Source: Methylococcales bacterium (GTDB lineage Bacteria; Pseudomonadota; Gammaproteobacteria; Methylococcales; Methylomonadaceae). Taken from it: a stretch of DNA of 49,560 nt. Both the position numbers and the translations under genes were made by a program. Shown here piece after piece: positions 16,366 to 27,295 of this stretch (its first letter is position 1; each line of letters begins with the position of its first letter). Where the stretch lies: contig JASMBU010000011.1 of NCBI GenBank assembly GCA_030753675.1, forward strand, positions 1 through 49,560, given 5' to 3'. Below the pieces are notes generated by a model. The model did not search any database. It worked only from the letters and a program-made list of their open reading frames with translations, and had not been told where the DNA came from.

Positions 16366-17754
16366 TTGAAGTTGGTTAAATCGTATTATAGTGCTTGGGT
16401 GTTAGGGTTGATGTCTGTTATGTTTTCATTGCCGATAGCAGCCTCTGAGTCGTCGTTAACAAATTTGCATTCAACAGACTCATCTTTGGGTATGGTAGCG
16501 ATTGTTATTTTCATTGTTGCTTATGGGTTGGTTATTGCTGAAGAGTTTATTCATCTAAGAAAATCCAAGCCGGTTTTGTTCGCAGCAGGTGCCATTTGGG
16601 TGTTGGTTGCATTATTGGGTAAGCAGGTTGAATACGGTCATGAAATTGTAGAGGCAGCGCTTAATCATAACCTTTTAGAGTATTCCGCATTATTGCTGTT
16701 TTTATTAACAGCCATGATATATGTCAATGCGATGACCGACCGGGGTATTTTTGAAGCGCTACGGAGTTGGTTAATTAAGAAAGGCTACAGTTACCGAAAA
16801 TTATTTTGGATTACCGGTTTTCTAGCCTTTTTTATCTCACCGATTGCCGATAACTTAACCACAGCCCTTTTGATGGGCTCAGTGGTGCTGGTAGTAGGTT
16901 CTGATAAGCCTAAGTTCGTCTCCCTTTCGTTTATTAATATTGTTGTTGCAGCTAATGCAGGGGGTGCGTTTAGTCCTTTTGGTGATATTACAACCTTAAT
17001 GGTCTGGCAGTCAGGTCACGTAGATTTTTTTGGTTTTTTTGCGCTTTTTATTCCTAGTGTGGTCAATTTCTTGGTGCCTGCTTTGATTATGGTTTTTGCG
17101 ATTCCTACCGGTTTACCTGAGACCAGTGGTGCAGCGGTATCGGTTAAGAAAGGCGGTTTTATTGTTTGTGCTTTATTTGTTGTGACAATTGCCACGGCGG
17201 TTTGTTTTGAGCAGTTATTACATCTACCGCCATTTTTAGGCATGATGACTGGCCTGTCTTATTTATTTTTCTTTTCTTATTATCTTAAATTACACGAAAA
17301 AAAAGAGAATCCTGATATTAGTGAATTCAATATTTTTAATAAAGTGGCTCAGGCCGAGTGGGATACGTTGTTTTTCTTTTTTGGGGTGATTTTTTGTGTC
17401 GGTGGTTTAGGCACAATGGGTTATTTAGCCGAAGTGTCTGAAATGGTTTATGGTGGCTGGGGGCCGACGGTAGCCAATATTGTGGCCGGTTTATTTTCTG
17501 CTGTGGTCGATAATATTCCGGTGATGTTCGCTATCTTATCGATGTCGCCTGAGATGGATGTTTCACAATGGTTATTGGTGACTTTAACGGCTGGAGTGGG
17601 TGGTAGTTTATTGTCAGTAGGGTCTGCAGCAGGTGTAGCCTTAATGGGACAATCTAAAGGAAACTATACTTTCTTTGGTCATATGCGCTGGAGTTGGGCA
17701 ATTGCTTTAGGGTACATTGCCAGTATTTATACTCATCTTTTGATCAACGGATAA
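16366..17754 (+). CDS. nhaD: NhaD-type Na+/H+ antiporter
   Basis: A 462-residue polytopic inner-membrane protein of the NhaD/ion-transporter superfamily. It exchanges Na+ (or Li+) for protons and supports growth at high salt or pH. Signatures: FISPIADNLTTALLMGSVVL, NIVVAANAGGAFSPFGDITTLM, a repeat of the acidic motif in FSAVVDNIPVMFAILSM, and GVGGSLLSVGSAAGVALMG. The N-terminus has a cleavable-looking segment ending near AAS, as seen in other NhaD proteins. The TTG start is supported by GAGGAG nine bases upstream; no nearby ATG fits. The long leader with two hairpins may carry regulation. It converges with the HemF-like gene (25 bp between stops). Confidence 0.93.
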   Translation: MKLVKSYYSAWVLGLMSVMFSLPIAASESSLTNLHSTDSSLGMVAIVIFIVAYGLVIAEEFIHLRKSKPVLFAAGAIWVLVALLGKQVEYGHEIVEAALNHNLLEYSALLLFLLTAMIYVNAMTDRGIFEALRSWLIKKGYSYRKLFWITGFLAFFISPIADNLTTALLMGSVVLVVGSDKPKFVSLSFINIVVAANAGGAFSPFGDITTLMVWQSGHVDFFGFFALFIPSVVNFLVPALIMVFAIPTGLPETSGAAVSVKKGGFIVCALFVVTIATAVCFEQLLHLPPFLGMMTGLSYLFFFSYYLKLHEKKENPDISEFNIFNKVAQAEWDTLFFFFGVIFCVGGLGTMGYLAEVSEMVYGGWGPTVANIVAGLFSAVVDNIPVMFAILSMSPEMDVSQWLLVTLTAGVGGSLLSVGSAAGVALMGQSKGNYTFFGHMRWSWAIALGYIASIYTHLLING

Positions 17755-17779
17755 AGTACACGGTGATTTAAACCGAGGG

Positions 17780-18820
17780 TTAACCGCGGTGATTGGCAAC
17801 AGTCTGTGTTGCTTTTGCAGCGTTAGCCTGAAGATCAATAGCTTCCGGGTTGTTTTGATAATGATAACGGACAGTCGTAGCAATCATCTTTTTAGTGTGA
17901 TCGTCTATAGGGCAGAGGCTCTGTTCGGGTAAAACGGCAAGAATGTTGGCTAATAGCTGGTTTTGGGGCGGTGGTAATTTTTTCTGCCATATTGTCAGTA
18001 AGGGTTTATTAATGTTGGCAGGCAATGACGCTAAAATGCCAATATCGTTTTGATCATGGATGAGTAGTCCCGAGGTTGTGCCGCGATCCAGTGTTAAGAC
18101 TTGCAGAAAATATAAAGTGTGATAATCCAGTTGTTGTTGGTAGTGTGCTTTGGTAATAACCGCCGATTGTGTGACGGCTTGTTTCAGTAGCGTTAAGTAA
18201 CAGTGAATGACCGCTTGCCCGAAAGCACCGGCAAATTGGCTATCCGCTTCGGGGCGTTCTGTTTGATAACCTTCAAGGTAAAAATGCGCAACGCCGCGGT
18301 GGCGTTTGAGTACCGGAATATAAAAATACTGGTCACCTTGTAAGCTAGCCTCTAAATAACTTTTGGAAGCGACGGTTTTAAGGCAGTTATTAAAGGTCTG
18401 TGTCGCGTGGTTGTCTTCAATCGTGGGATTTAAATCGGCCATTAATCGCCAAAACCCCGTTTTGTTTTTAAATTCAGTCCAACTAATGTGTAAATGAAAA
18501 GAAGGGGCCAGTGGATTGGTGGGGTGAATAATCGTTGAAAGGGCTGTTGCTGAACCGAGCTTTTTGCCGGGTAAATCATCATAATGCACTTGTGAAATAT
18601 TCACTGAACTTCGATTAAAAAGCGGACCGGTTAAACCAAAGCGGTTGCCACCGCCGTGGCTACCATGGTCACGAAACCATTCAGCGTTATGCGTTTCACA
18701 CGGCATTCCAACGGACCGAGCAATAGTTTCAAGACCGTTTACAAAAGTTAATTGTAGCCGTGAAACGAGACGATAAGCATCGCCTGCAGCGCGAGAATTT
18801 GAGTTGACTAGTTTAGACAT
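17780..18820 (-). CDS. divergent coproporphyrinogen III oxidase (HemF) homologue
   Basis: A 346-residue protein colinear with oxygen-dependent HemF but divergent. Matches run the whole length: GGGNRFGLTGPLFNRSSVNI with SQVH, IIHPTNPLAPSFHLHISW (98-115), MADLNP (127-132), RHRGVAHF (173-180), and LTLDRGTTSGLL (242-253). Standard HemF makes protoporphyrinogen IX from coproporphyrinogen III. Two active-site motifs are changed: the usual GGG before ADLTP is RLM, and the conserved FDDL after the RGxGG motif reads YLEG, losing the aspartate held to be catalytic. It is longer than E. coli HemF (299). It may be a HemF relative with another substrate, so I withhold the symbol. It is divergent from the radical SAM gene. 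Confidence 0.72.
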   Translation of the reverse strand: MSKLVNSNSRAAGDAYRLVSRLQLTFVNGLETIARSVGMPCETHNAEWFRDHGSHGGGNRFGLTGPLFNRSSVNISQVHYDDLPGKKLGSATALSTIIHPTNPLAPSFHLHISWTEFKNKTGFWRLMADLNPTIEDNHATQTFNNCLKTVASKSYLEASLQGDQYFYIPVLKRHRGVAHFYLEGYQTERPEADSQFAGAFGQAVIHCYLTLLKQAVTQSAVITKAHYQQQLDYHTLYFLQVLTLDRGTTSGLLIHDQNDIGILASLPANINKPLLTIWQKKLPPPQNQLLANILAVLPEQSLCPIDDHTKKMIATTVRYHYQNNPEAIDLQANAAKATQTVANHRG

Positions 18821-18992
18821 AAGTCAGGCCGAAATTATTTCCTGTCAGAGTGATGAATTATTTTATCAGTGATTGATAGTGTGCGGGTTAATAAATCAAA
18901 CGCGCCTTGAGTTTGCTCGTTAAGTTTTAGCAGCGATAATAAAATCAGGTTAGGTAACGATTATTTGTCACGTGACCCTTTTAGGTCTTATT

Positions 18993-20933
18993 ATGGCGGT
19001 CATGAAATTGTTATTAATAACACCGCCCATGACCCAATTGAATACGCCATACCCGGCAACGGCGTATTTAACTGGTTTTTTAAAGGCACAGAACTATCAA
19101 GTCGCCCAGCGTGATGTAGCCATTGAGTTATTATTAAAGGTATTAACGCGATCCGGGTTATTGACAATTTATGAACTTATTGAGCAGCGTTTTGAAGCGA
19201 TTGATGATGAACAATTGCCAGATGCTATTTATGGTTTTTTGGTTGATTTTCAGCGTTATGTGAATTGTGTTGAGCCCGTTGTTCATTTTTTACAAGGCCA
19301 AGACCCGAGTTTAGCGATACGTATTGCATCCAGAACCTTTTTACCCGAAGGGTCTCGATTCGAGGTAATAGGGGATATGGAGTCTACGCAAGGAGACGTT
19401 TTGGGGGCCGCGTTTGGTCAACTAGGTGTTCAAGATAGAGCAAAGTTCTTAGCAACGTTATTTATTGATGATTTATGTGCCGTTATTCAAGAGGGGGTAG
19501 ATCCTTTTTTTGAGGTAACGCGTTACGGTGAGCAACTTGCCGCCTCTAATCCGCAGTTCGATGATCTTTATTGCGAGTTGCAGAATTGTTCCGGTTATTT
19601 AGACGGTCTCATGAAAGGAATAGTTAATGAGGCCCTAGAGCAAGAGCAGCCCACTGTAGTGGGTATTACCGTACCCTTTCCGGGAAATATGTTGGGGGCA
19701 TTAAAAATCGCTCATTTTTGTCGATTAAGAGACCCCACTATTAAAATTATTTTAGGCGGTGGTTTTGTCAATACGGAACTGCGGCAACTTAAGGAGCCGC
19801 GGCTTTTTGAGTATGTCGATTATATTTGTTTAGATGACGGGGAGCGGCCGTTATTAACTTTGTTAGAGTATCTACAAGGTGATCGTCAGGAATCTGAGTT
19901 AGTACGCACTTTCTATTTAAAAAACGCACAAGTCTATTTTAATCAGAACCTAAGTTTGCATGACATTCCCCATAAATCAGTCGGGACGCCGAGTTATGAG
20001 GGCTTACCCTTAAATCGTTATTTATCCTTGTGTGAAATGTTAAATCCGATGCACAGGATCTGGAGTGATGGACGTTGGAATAAACTAACCCTAGCGCATG
20101 GCTGTTATTGGGCACAATGTAGTTTTTGTGATGTTAGTTTAAATTATATTGGCCAATATGATGAAGCCGGTGCCGATATTATTATTGAGCGTATTGAGGC
20201 CTTAATGGCTGAAACCGGGGTAACGGGGTTTCATTTTGTCGATGAAGCCGCTCCGCCTAAAGTTATGTTTGCTTTAGCCAAGCGGTTGATTGAGAAGAAT
20301 TTAGTGATTAGTTGGTGGGGTAATATTCGATTTGAAAAAACATTTACGCCGGAAAAATGTCAGTTATTAGCAGACTCGGGGTGTATTGCGATTAGTGGTG
20401 GTCTTGAAGTTGCTTCAGATCGTTTATTAACCTTAATGAAAAAAGGCGTCACCGTAGAGCAGGTTGCAAGGGTGACCAAAGGTTTTGCTAATGCCGGCAT
20501 TTTAGTTCATGCGTATTTGATGTATGGCTTTCCAACACAAACAGAACAAGAAACCGTAGACGCATTGGAGCGCGTTAGGCAATTAATGGCGCAAAATTGT
20601 ATTCATTCTGCTTATTGGCATCGTTTTGCTGCAACGATTCACAGCCCTGTGGGGCAGCAACCAGAAGACTATCAAATCACCTTAATCCCTAATGAGGATG
20701 TTTTGTTCGCAGAAAATGATATTCAGTACCAGGATTCTGTTAATACTGATCACTCACGTTTAGGCCTCGGTTTGAAAAAAGCCCTTTATAATTTTATGCA
20801 CGGAATAGGCTTTGATTATCCGGTAGAAACGTGGTTTGAAACACCGGTCAATAAGACAACGGTACCATCTGATTTGATAGAGCAGGCAATTGCATTGATT
20901 GAACCGATACAAAATTCATATGAACATGATTAA
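18993..20933 (+). CDS. B12-binding-type radical SAM protein
   Basis: A 646-residue protein. The N-terminal half opens with MKLLLITPPMTQLNTPYPA and carries GITVPFPGNMLGALKIAHFC and KIILGGGFVNTE, features of cobalamin-binding-domain radical SAM enzymes. The radical SAM core starts near residue 365 with the cluster motif HGCYWAQCSFC (C371, C376, C379; C-x4-C-x2-C as in other CYWxxC members). It continues with FHFVDEAAPPKVM, ISGGLEVASDRLL and LMYGFPTQTEQETVD. It should cleave S-adenosylmethionine with a [4Fe-4S] cluster. The substrate is unknown. The ATG at 18993 is preferred because AGGT precedes it; ATG 19002 is close. It is divergent from the HemF-like gene. Confidence 0.88.
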   Translation: MAVMKLLLITPPMTQLNTPYPATAYLTGFLKAQNYQVAQRDVAIELLLKVLTRSGLLTIYELIEQRFEAIDDEQLPDAIYGFLVDFQRYVNCVEPVVHFLQGQDPSLAIRIASRTFLPEGSRFEVIGDMESTQGDVLGAAFGQLGVQDRAKFLATLFIDDLCAVIQEGVDPFFEVTRYGEQLAASNPQFDDLYCELQNCSGYLDGLMKGIVNEALEQEQPTVVGITVPFPGNMLGALKIAHFCRLRDPTIKIILGGGFVNTELRQLKEPRLFEYVDYICLDDGERPLLTLLEYLQGDRQESELVRTFYLKNAQVYFNQNLSLHDIPHKSVGTPSYEGLPLNRYLSLCEMLNPMHRIWSDGRWNKLTLAHGCYWAQCSFCDVSLNYIGQYDEAGADIIIERIEALMAETGVTGFHFVDEAAPPKVMFALAKRLIEKNLVISWWGNIRFEKTFTPEKCQLLADSGCIAISGGLEVASDRLLTLMKKGVTVEQVARVTKGFANAGILVHAYLMYGFPTQTEQETVDALERVRQLMAQNCIHSAYWHRFAATIHSPVGQQPEDYQITLIPNEDVLFAENDIQYQDSVNTDHSRLGLGLKKALYNFMHGIGFDYPVETWFETPVNKTTVPSDLIEQAIALIEPIQNSYEHD

Positions 20934-20940
20934 AACCTTT

Positions 20941-21345
20941 ATGGAAAATGATGCCAAGGCGGTACTGTCAGTTGGATGGGTATTCGTCCTGGTAAAAAGA
21001 AACCGGTGCAAAGTTGTTCGATGGTTCAGGTTAATCCTGAGCCGAACATTTTGCTACACTCAATTTTTTTTAGATCGTGATATTACCGCAGAACAATTAC
21101 GTAGGAATATTGTTGTTGAAGGCTTTAATTTATTGTCCTTAGCTAAAAAGCACTTTGAAATTGATGGAGTGGTTTTACAAATGACAGGCTTGTGCCATCC
21201 TTGTTCGCTTATGAAAGAAGTCCTAGGATACGGTGGTTATAATGCTATGCGCGGTCACAGTGGAATCACCGCCACTGTGATAACGGCTGGTGAGATAAGG
21301 CGTGGCGCGTCAATCAGAGCCTTGCTAACGGATAGTGAAGAGTAA
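20941..21345 (+). pseudogene. MOSC-domain protein remnant
   Basis: Two pieces of a MOSC-type (YiiM-like) protein lie in different frames. Frame 1 (about 20958-21064) reads GGTVSWMGIRPGKKKPVQ, the usual N-terminus. Another frame (from about 21065) reads DITAEQLRRNIVVEGFNLL, then MTGLCHPCSLMKEVLGYGGY and AMRGHSGITATVITAGEIRRG, the conserved C-terminal half with the cysteine motif. About 40-50 residues of the middle are missing and no start codon serves the first piece. So there is both a frameshift and an internal deletion. Intact MOSC proteins bind molybdenum cofactor or act on N-hydroxylated compounds. It lies directly after the radical SAM gene. Confidence 0.8.
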
Positions 21346-21387
21346 AGAAGATTGTAATAGCAGCAATACCCTGTACATCATTTAAGT

Positions 21388-21651
21388 CTGTTTTTTATTC
21401 GCCGGATAATTGTAACGCCACAAGAGTCATCTAGACTAACAATAGAGTTGAGAGGGTGGCTTTACCGTTTTAAAGGCCGTACAAATATTCAGCATTCATT
21501 AGGGATAGACACTACCGTTAGCGATTATTCCGGGAATGGTTGCAACGGTGGATATTATTACTGGCAAGAAAACCATTATGGACTATTTATTGAAACCGGT
21601 ATTAAGGGCAAAACAACGGGCATTAAGAGAACGATAGCGATTCTAGCTTAA
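21388..21651 (+). pseudogene. unrecognised short reading frame, possible papain-like fragment
   Basis: An open frame with no convincing start codon (a TTG at 21448 gives 67 residues). It includes the block SGNGCNGGYYYWQENHYGL followed by FIETGI. This resembles the GCNGG region that follows the active site in C1A (papain) peptidases. The catalytic cysteine region is not visible upstream, and the cysteine usually found before this block is a tyrosine. It may be a fragment of a lost peptidase gene or a chance resemblance. It sits in the decayed stretch before the transketolase-like gene. Confidence 0.25.
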
Positions 21652-21896
21652 ACAGTTAAAACGGTCAAAGGTATTAAAATCACCTTATTAGTGCATTGCG
21701 GGTGTGGACATGTTTTTTATGTTGTGTACGAGAATTCTTCCCTTTGGGTAATTTAAAAGAGTAGTCTAAACAATTGTCTTGATTGAAAAAAGTTGGCAGT
21801 TAAAGCCTTGGAGGCGTTATATATTTACCACAATGGAGAAAACTAACTTTACTGCTGTAAATTTAAATTAACCCTTAATTTGTGAGGAAAGTAACG
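21652..21896 (+). promoter_or_regulatory. upstream region of the transketolase-like gene
   Basis: 245 bases with no coding content. TTGGCA near 21793 and TATATA near 21818 are promoter-like but about 19 bases apart. A strong ribosome site (GAGGAAAG, 21885-21892) ends the region and fixes the ATG at 21897. Confidence 0.35.
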
Positions 21897-23795
21897 ATGA
21901 TTGAATTTCCGATTGATCTTGATGCCTATCAACCCATAGCGCTGGATGTTAATAATCCGGTACTGTCTGATGACCAACGAACGGCTTTAACAGCGAATAT
22001 ACAACTTTGCCGCGACGCGTTAGTGTTTTTCACCGCCACAGGGGCGGCTCGAGGCGTTGGCGGTCATTCTGGAGGGCCGTTTGATACCGTGCCGGAAGTT
22101 ATGATTATGGATGCGCTGTTTCGCGGTGCAAGCGACCAGTACGTGCCTATCTTTTTTGATGAAGCAGGGCACCGTGTGGGTACCCAGTATTTAATGGCGG
22201 CACTGCACGGTGAACTTCCGGTAGAGAACTTAATGCAGTATCGTGCAGCTCATTCACATTTACCCGGACATCCGGAATTAGGCTTTACCCCAGGAGTTAA
22301 ATTCAGTTCGGGTCGGTTAGGGCATATGTGGCCTTATGTTAATGGGGTGGCTATGGCGAACCCGCGTAAAGTGCTTTTTTGTTTAGGTTCAGACGGCTCA
22401 CAACAAGAGGGCAACGATGCAGAAGCGGCGCGTTTGGCTGTGGCGCAAAATTTAAATGTAAAATTAATTATTGATGACAACGATGTCACGATTGCCGGTC
22501 ACCCTTCTGATTATTTAACCGGGTGTACTGTCGCACAAACCTTGAGAGGGCATGGGGTGACCGTTTTAGAAGGCGACGGTGAAGATATTGACGATTTATA
22601 TCAACGGATTTGTACGGCGGTGACCACCGATGGACCGGTCGCCGTGGTTAATAAACGGCCGATGTGTCCGGGTATTGAAGGTCTTGAGGGTTCGACCCAT
22701 GGGCATGATGTGATTTCGGTTAAATTGGCGGTAGATTATTTAGAAGCCAATAATCAGCAAGCCTCAGCGGATCTGTTAAAAACTATAGAGGCGCCAAAAC
22801 AAGAGAAAGACTTTTTAGGCTCGGGGGATATTTGGGATGCGAACCGGGGCGTTTTTGGCGATGCAGTGGTCGATATTTTAGACCGCATGACAGAGTCTGA
22901 AAGATTAGATTCGGTGCGGGTGATTGACAGTGACCTTGAAGGTTCGTGTGGGCTGATTAAGATTCATAATGCGTTCCCTGAAGTTTTTGTGTCTTCAGGT
23001 ATTATGGAGCGGGGTAATTTTTCTGCAGCGGCAGGCTTTGGTATGGAACCTGGAAGGCAAGGTATTTTTGGCACCTTTAGTGCCTTTTTGGAAATGTGTA
23101 TTTCGGAAATCACCATGGCACGACTCAATCGTTCGAATGTGTTGAGTCATTATTCCCATTCGGGGATTGACGATATGGCCGATAACACCTGTCATTTTGG
23201 GTTAAACAATATGTTTGCAGATAATGGGTTGAGTGATGCGTATGATACCGGTTTGTATTTTCCGGCTGACCCGAATCAGATGCGTGCTTGTATTGAAACG
23301 ATTTTCTTTCAACCCGGCGTTCGTTTTGTTTTTTCAACTCGCTCAAAGGTACCTAATATTTTAGATACCGAAGGCAATGATTATTTTGGCTCAGGATATC
23401 GTTTTGTTGTCGGGCAAGACGAAGTCATTCGTGAAGGCACCCAAGGCTATGTGGTCAGTTTTGGAGAAGCCTTATACCGTTCTTTAGATGCGGTTGAGCG
23501 TTTAAAAGCCGAAGGCATTGATGTCGGGTTAATCAACAAGCCCACGTTGAATATGATCGATGAAGAAATGATGGCTAAAATTGGCCAGTCGCCCATGGTG
23601 TTAGTGGTTGAATCATTTAACCGTAAAACCGGCTTAGGCAGTCGTTTCGGGTCGTGGTTGTTAGAACGTGGCCATGCACCGGCTTATGCGTACTTAGGCA
23701 CGCATCAGGAAGGCTGTGGTGGCCTGTGGGAGCAGTTCCCGCATCAGGGCATTGATCCGCAAGGGATTATCGCTAAGGTGAAAGAATTGCTATAA
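21897..23795 (+). CDS. transketolase-family thiamine-diphosphate enzyme, atypical
   Basis: A 632-residue protein with the transketolase architecture: TPP-binding domain, pyrimidine domain, C-terminal domain. It has GGHSGGPFDTVPEVMIMDAL (in place of SGHPGAPMG), SSGRLGHMWPYVNGVAMA, and a TPP/Mg2+ motif CLGSDGSQQEGNDAEAARLA near residue 166 with VKLIIDDNDVT. The C-terminal half has FGTFSAFLEMCISEI and VVSFGEALYRSLDAVERL. It differs enough from standard transketolase (Tkt) that the sugar substrate should not be assumed; pentose or formaldehyde-related ketol transfer are options. The ATG at 21897 is set by its ribosome site. A terminator follows directly, so it is probably transcribed alone. Confidence 0.8.
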   Translation: MIEFPIDLDAYQPIALDVNNPVLSDDQRTALTANIQLCRDALVFFTATGAARGVGGHSGGPFDTVPEVMIMDALFRGASDQYVPIFFDEAGHRVGTQYLMAALHGELPVENLMQYRAAHSHLPGHPELGFTPGVKFSSGRLGHMWPYVNGVAMANPRKVLFCLGSDGSQQEGNDAEAARLAVAQNLNVKLIIDDNDVTIAGHPSDYLTGCTVAQTLRGHGVTVLEGDGEDIDDLYQRICTAVTTDGPVAVVNKRPMCPGIEGLEGSTHGHDVISVKLAVDYLEANNQQASADLLKTIEAPKQEKDFLGSGDIWDANRGVFGDAVVDILDRMTESERLDSVRVIDSDLEGSCGLIKIHNAFPEVFVSSGIMERGNFSAAAGFGMEPGRQGIFGTFSAFLEMCISEITMARLNRSNVLSHYSHSGIDDMADNTCHFGLNNMFADNGLSDAYDTGLYFPADPNQMRACIETIFFQPGVRFVFSTRSKVPNILDTEGNDYFGSGYRFVVGQDEVIREGTQGYVVSFGEALYRSLDAVERLKAEGIDVGLINKPTLNMIDEEMMAKIGQSPMVLVVESFNRKTGLGSRFGSWLLERGHAPAYAYLGTHQEGCGGLWEQFPHQGIDPQGIIAKVKELL

Positions 23796-23814
23796 AGCGC
23801 CTTTCGTTTAACGT

Positions 23815-23845
23815 TAAAAAAGGGCACGGACAGTGCCTTTTTTTA
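23815..23845 (+). terminator. intrinsic terminator after the transketolase-like gene
   Basis: GGCAC (23823-23827) and GTGCC (23833-23837) form the stem core, extended by an A run before and seven T after (23838-23844). It lies 20 bases past the stop codon. Confidence 0.85.
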
Positions 23846-23899
23846 TACCTGATAATAAGTGACAAGAATGTGCTGGGTTAATAAAGAAAATTATTTGGG

Positions 23900-24322
23900 G
23901 TGATAGCCGGCATTGATTATGTTGCTGCGGAATTAGGTGCTTATTTTGCTCTGGCCGCAAGTAACAGTGGAGGAGATGCAAAAAATCATTCACTTGCGCG
24001 TGTAGGGGGATATTTCCGGTGAGGATAATATTTTACTATTGCTAATAATGATTCTACTGTGGTTGGTGAAACAGGTTGGATGCCTTCGTGGTCTAATTAT
24101 GGTCAAGATGTGGAATATGCATCGCCGGGTGTAAGGATTTTCTCACTGTGGAAAGATGGCGGTACGAAAACTCTTTCGGGTACGTCAATGGCAGCCCCAT
24201 ATGCCTGTGCAGTTCTATTGTCGACAGGGGCTGGCAGTAATGATTCTCTTGCCTTTAATCATCTTGATAATGTTGATGAAGGAGAACACCCAATTATTCA
24301 CATATCCGGTGAGGAGTTTTAG
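23900..24322 (+). pseudogene. subtilisin-family (S8) serine protease remnant
   Basis: The C-terminal part of a subtilase, split over three frames. The first piece reads VIAGIDYVAAELGAYFALAA and SNSGGDAKNHS, matching the oxyanion-asparagine region (AAGNSG, here AASNSG). An extra base near 23,999-24,010 shifts to GDISGEDNI, and a missing T in the run near 24,033 shifts again into FTIANNDSTVVGE. The last piece has WSNYGQDVEYASPGV and the serine motif GTSMAAP. The N-terminal Asp and His regions are absent. Thus two frameshifts and a 5' truncation. Subtilases of this kind are usually secreted. Confidence 0.82.
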
Positions 24323-24330
24323 AAGAAACT

Positions 24331-24763
24331 GAGTTACTTAAATTGGTTCTTCGTACTGCGGGGTTTTCTATTAGACAATCAGCCCTGTAGGCGGTGGCCT
24401 GGGTTTGGAAATCGCTTTCGATATCCCCCTGCCAGCATTTTTTTATCACCTGTAGTGCAATTTCTGCAGTCCAGAGTGTACTGGCTTCCGAGCCTTTTAA
24501 TTGGGCACTAAAACGATTTCCTTGTTGGTTTTTAACTTCGCCTCAGACAAGGGTTTGTGTTTTCTGACAATCTTCTAGCGTTGGTGGCGGCGTTACCAAC
24601 AATTTTTTAGCTAACTGGCGGACCGGTGCAAATTGAAAGAAGGGTCTGGCGTAATGGCATCGGCCCAAGTGATTCTAAAACTGGGTTTTGGCTCGTACCC
24701 TAAATCAATTGTTTTTCGTTTAAAGCGGCGTTGGGGTTCAATGAGTTGCCCCTGATAGCGGTA
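24331..24763 (-). pseudogene. broken partial copy of the saccharopine-dehydrogenase-like gene
   Basis: This stretch aligns, at roughly 80-85 percent identity by eye, with 27303-27823, the part encoding the C-terminal half of the intact gene at 27296-28363. The length difference is 88 bases, explained by one deletion: bases equivalent to 27631-27718 are missing, with GGC at both ends of the lost piece. The 88-base loss breaks the frame. Upstream coding sequence (Rossmann domain) is absent. Recognisable translation includes RYQGQLIEPQRRFKRKTIDL. The two copies face the same way on either side of the isocitrate dehydrogenase gene. Confidence 0.9.
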
Positions 24764-24925
24764 GCTAGCCACTGACCCATAAATGATCTGATTTCTGATT
24801 AACAGGATAATGTGTAATTTCTTGAGCTTTACTGCGCCTGTTAAATAACTAACAAAAACCAATCGATTAGTGTATTTCGAATGAACTAATTGTTGTTTCG
24901 AAATATAATAAATATTACTTTCTGA

Positions 24926-27163
<2,238 letters not shown>

Positions 27164-27295
27164 AAACAGTCGTGCGACCCGTTTGAGCGAGTAGATCAAG
27201 AAAATAATGAGAATTTTTCCGTTTACACAGCTAATCACATTAACTAGTGTTTTTACCTTCGCGTAATTCGATGTATAAGCCTGTGTGTTTCCAGA

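Noticed and set aside
27164-27295. Terminator between icd and the convergent gene
   Set aside because: The ACATT/AGTGT pairing before TTTTT near 27238-27256 is only 5 bp with a wobble; too weak to call.
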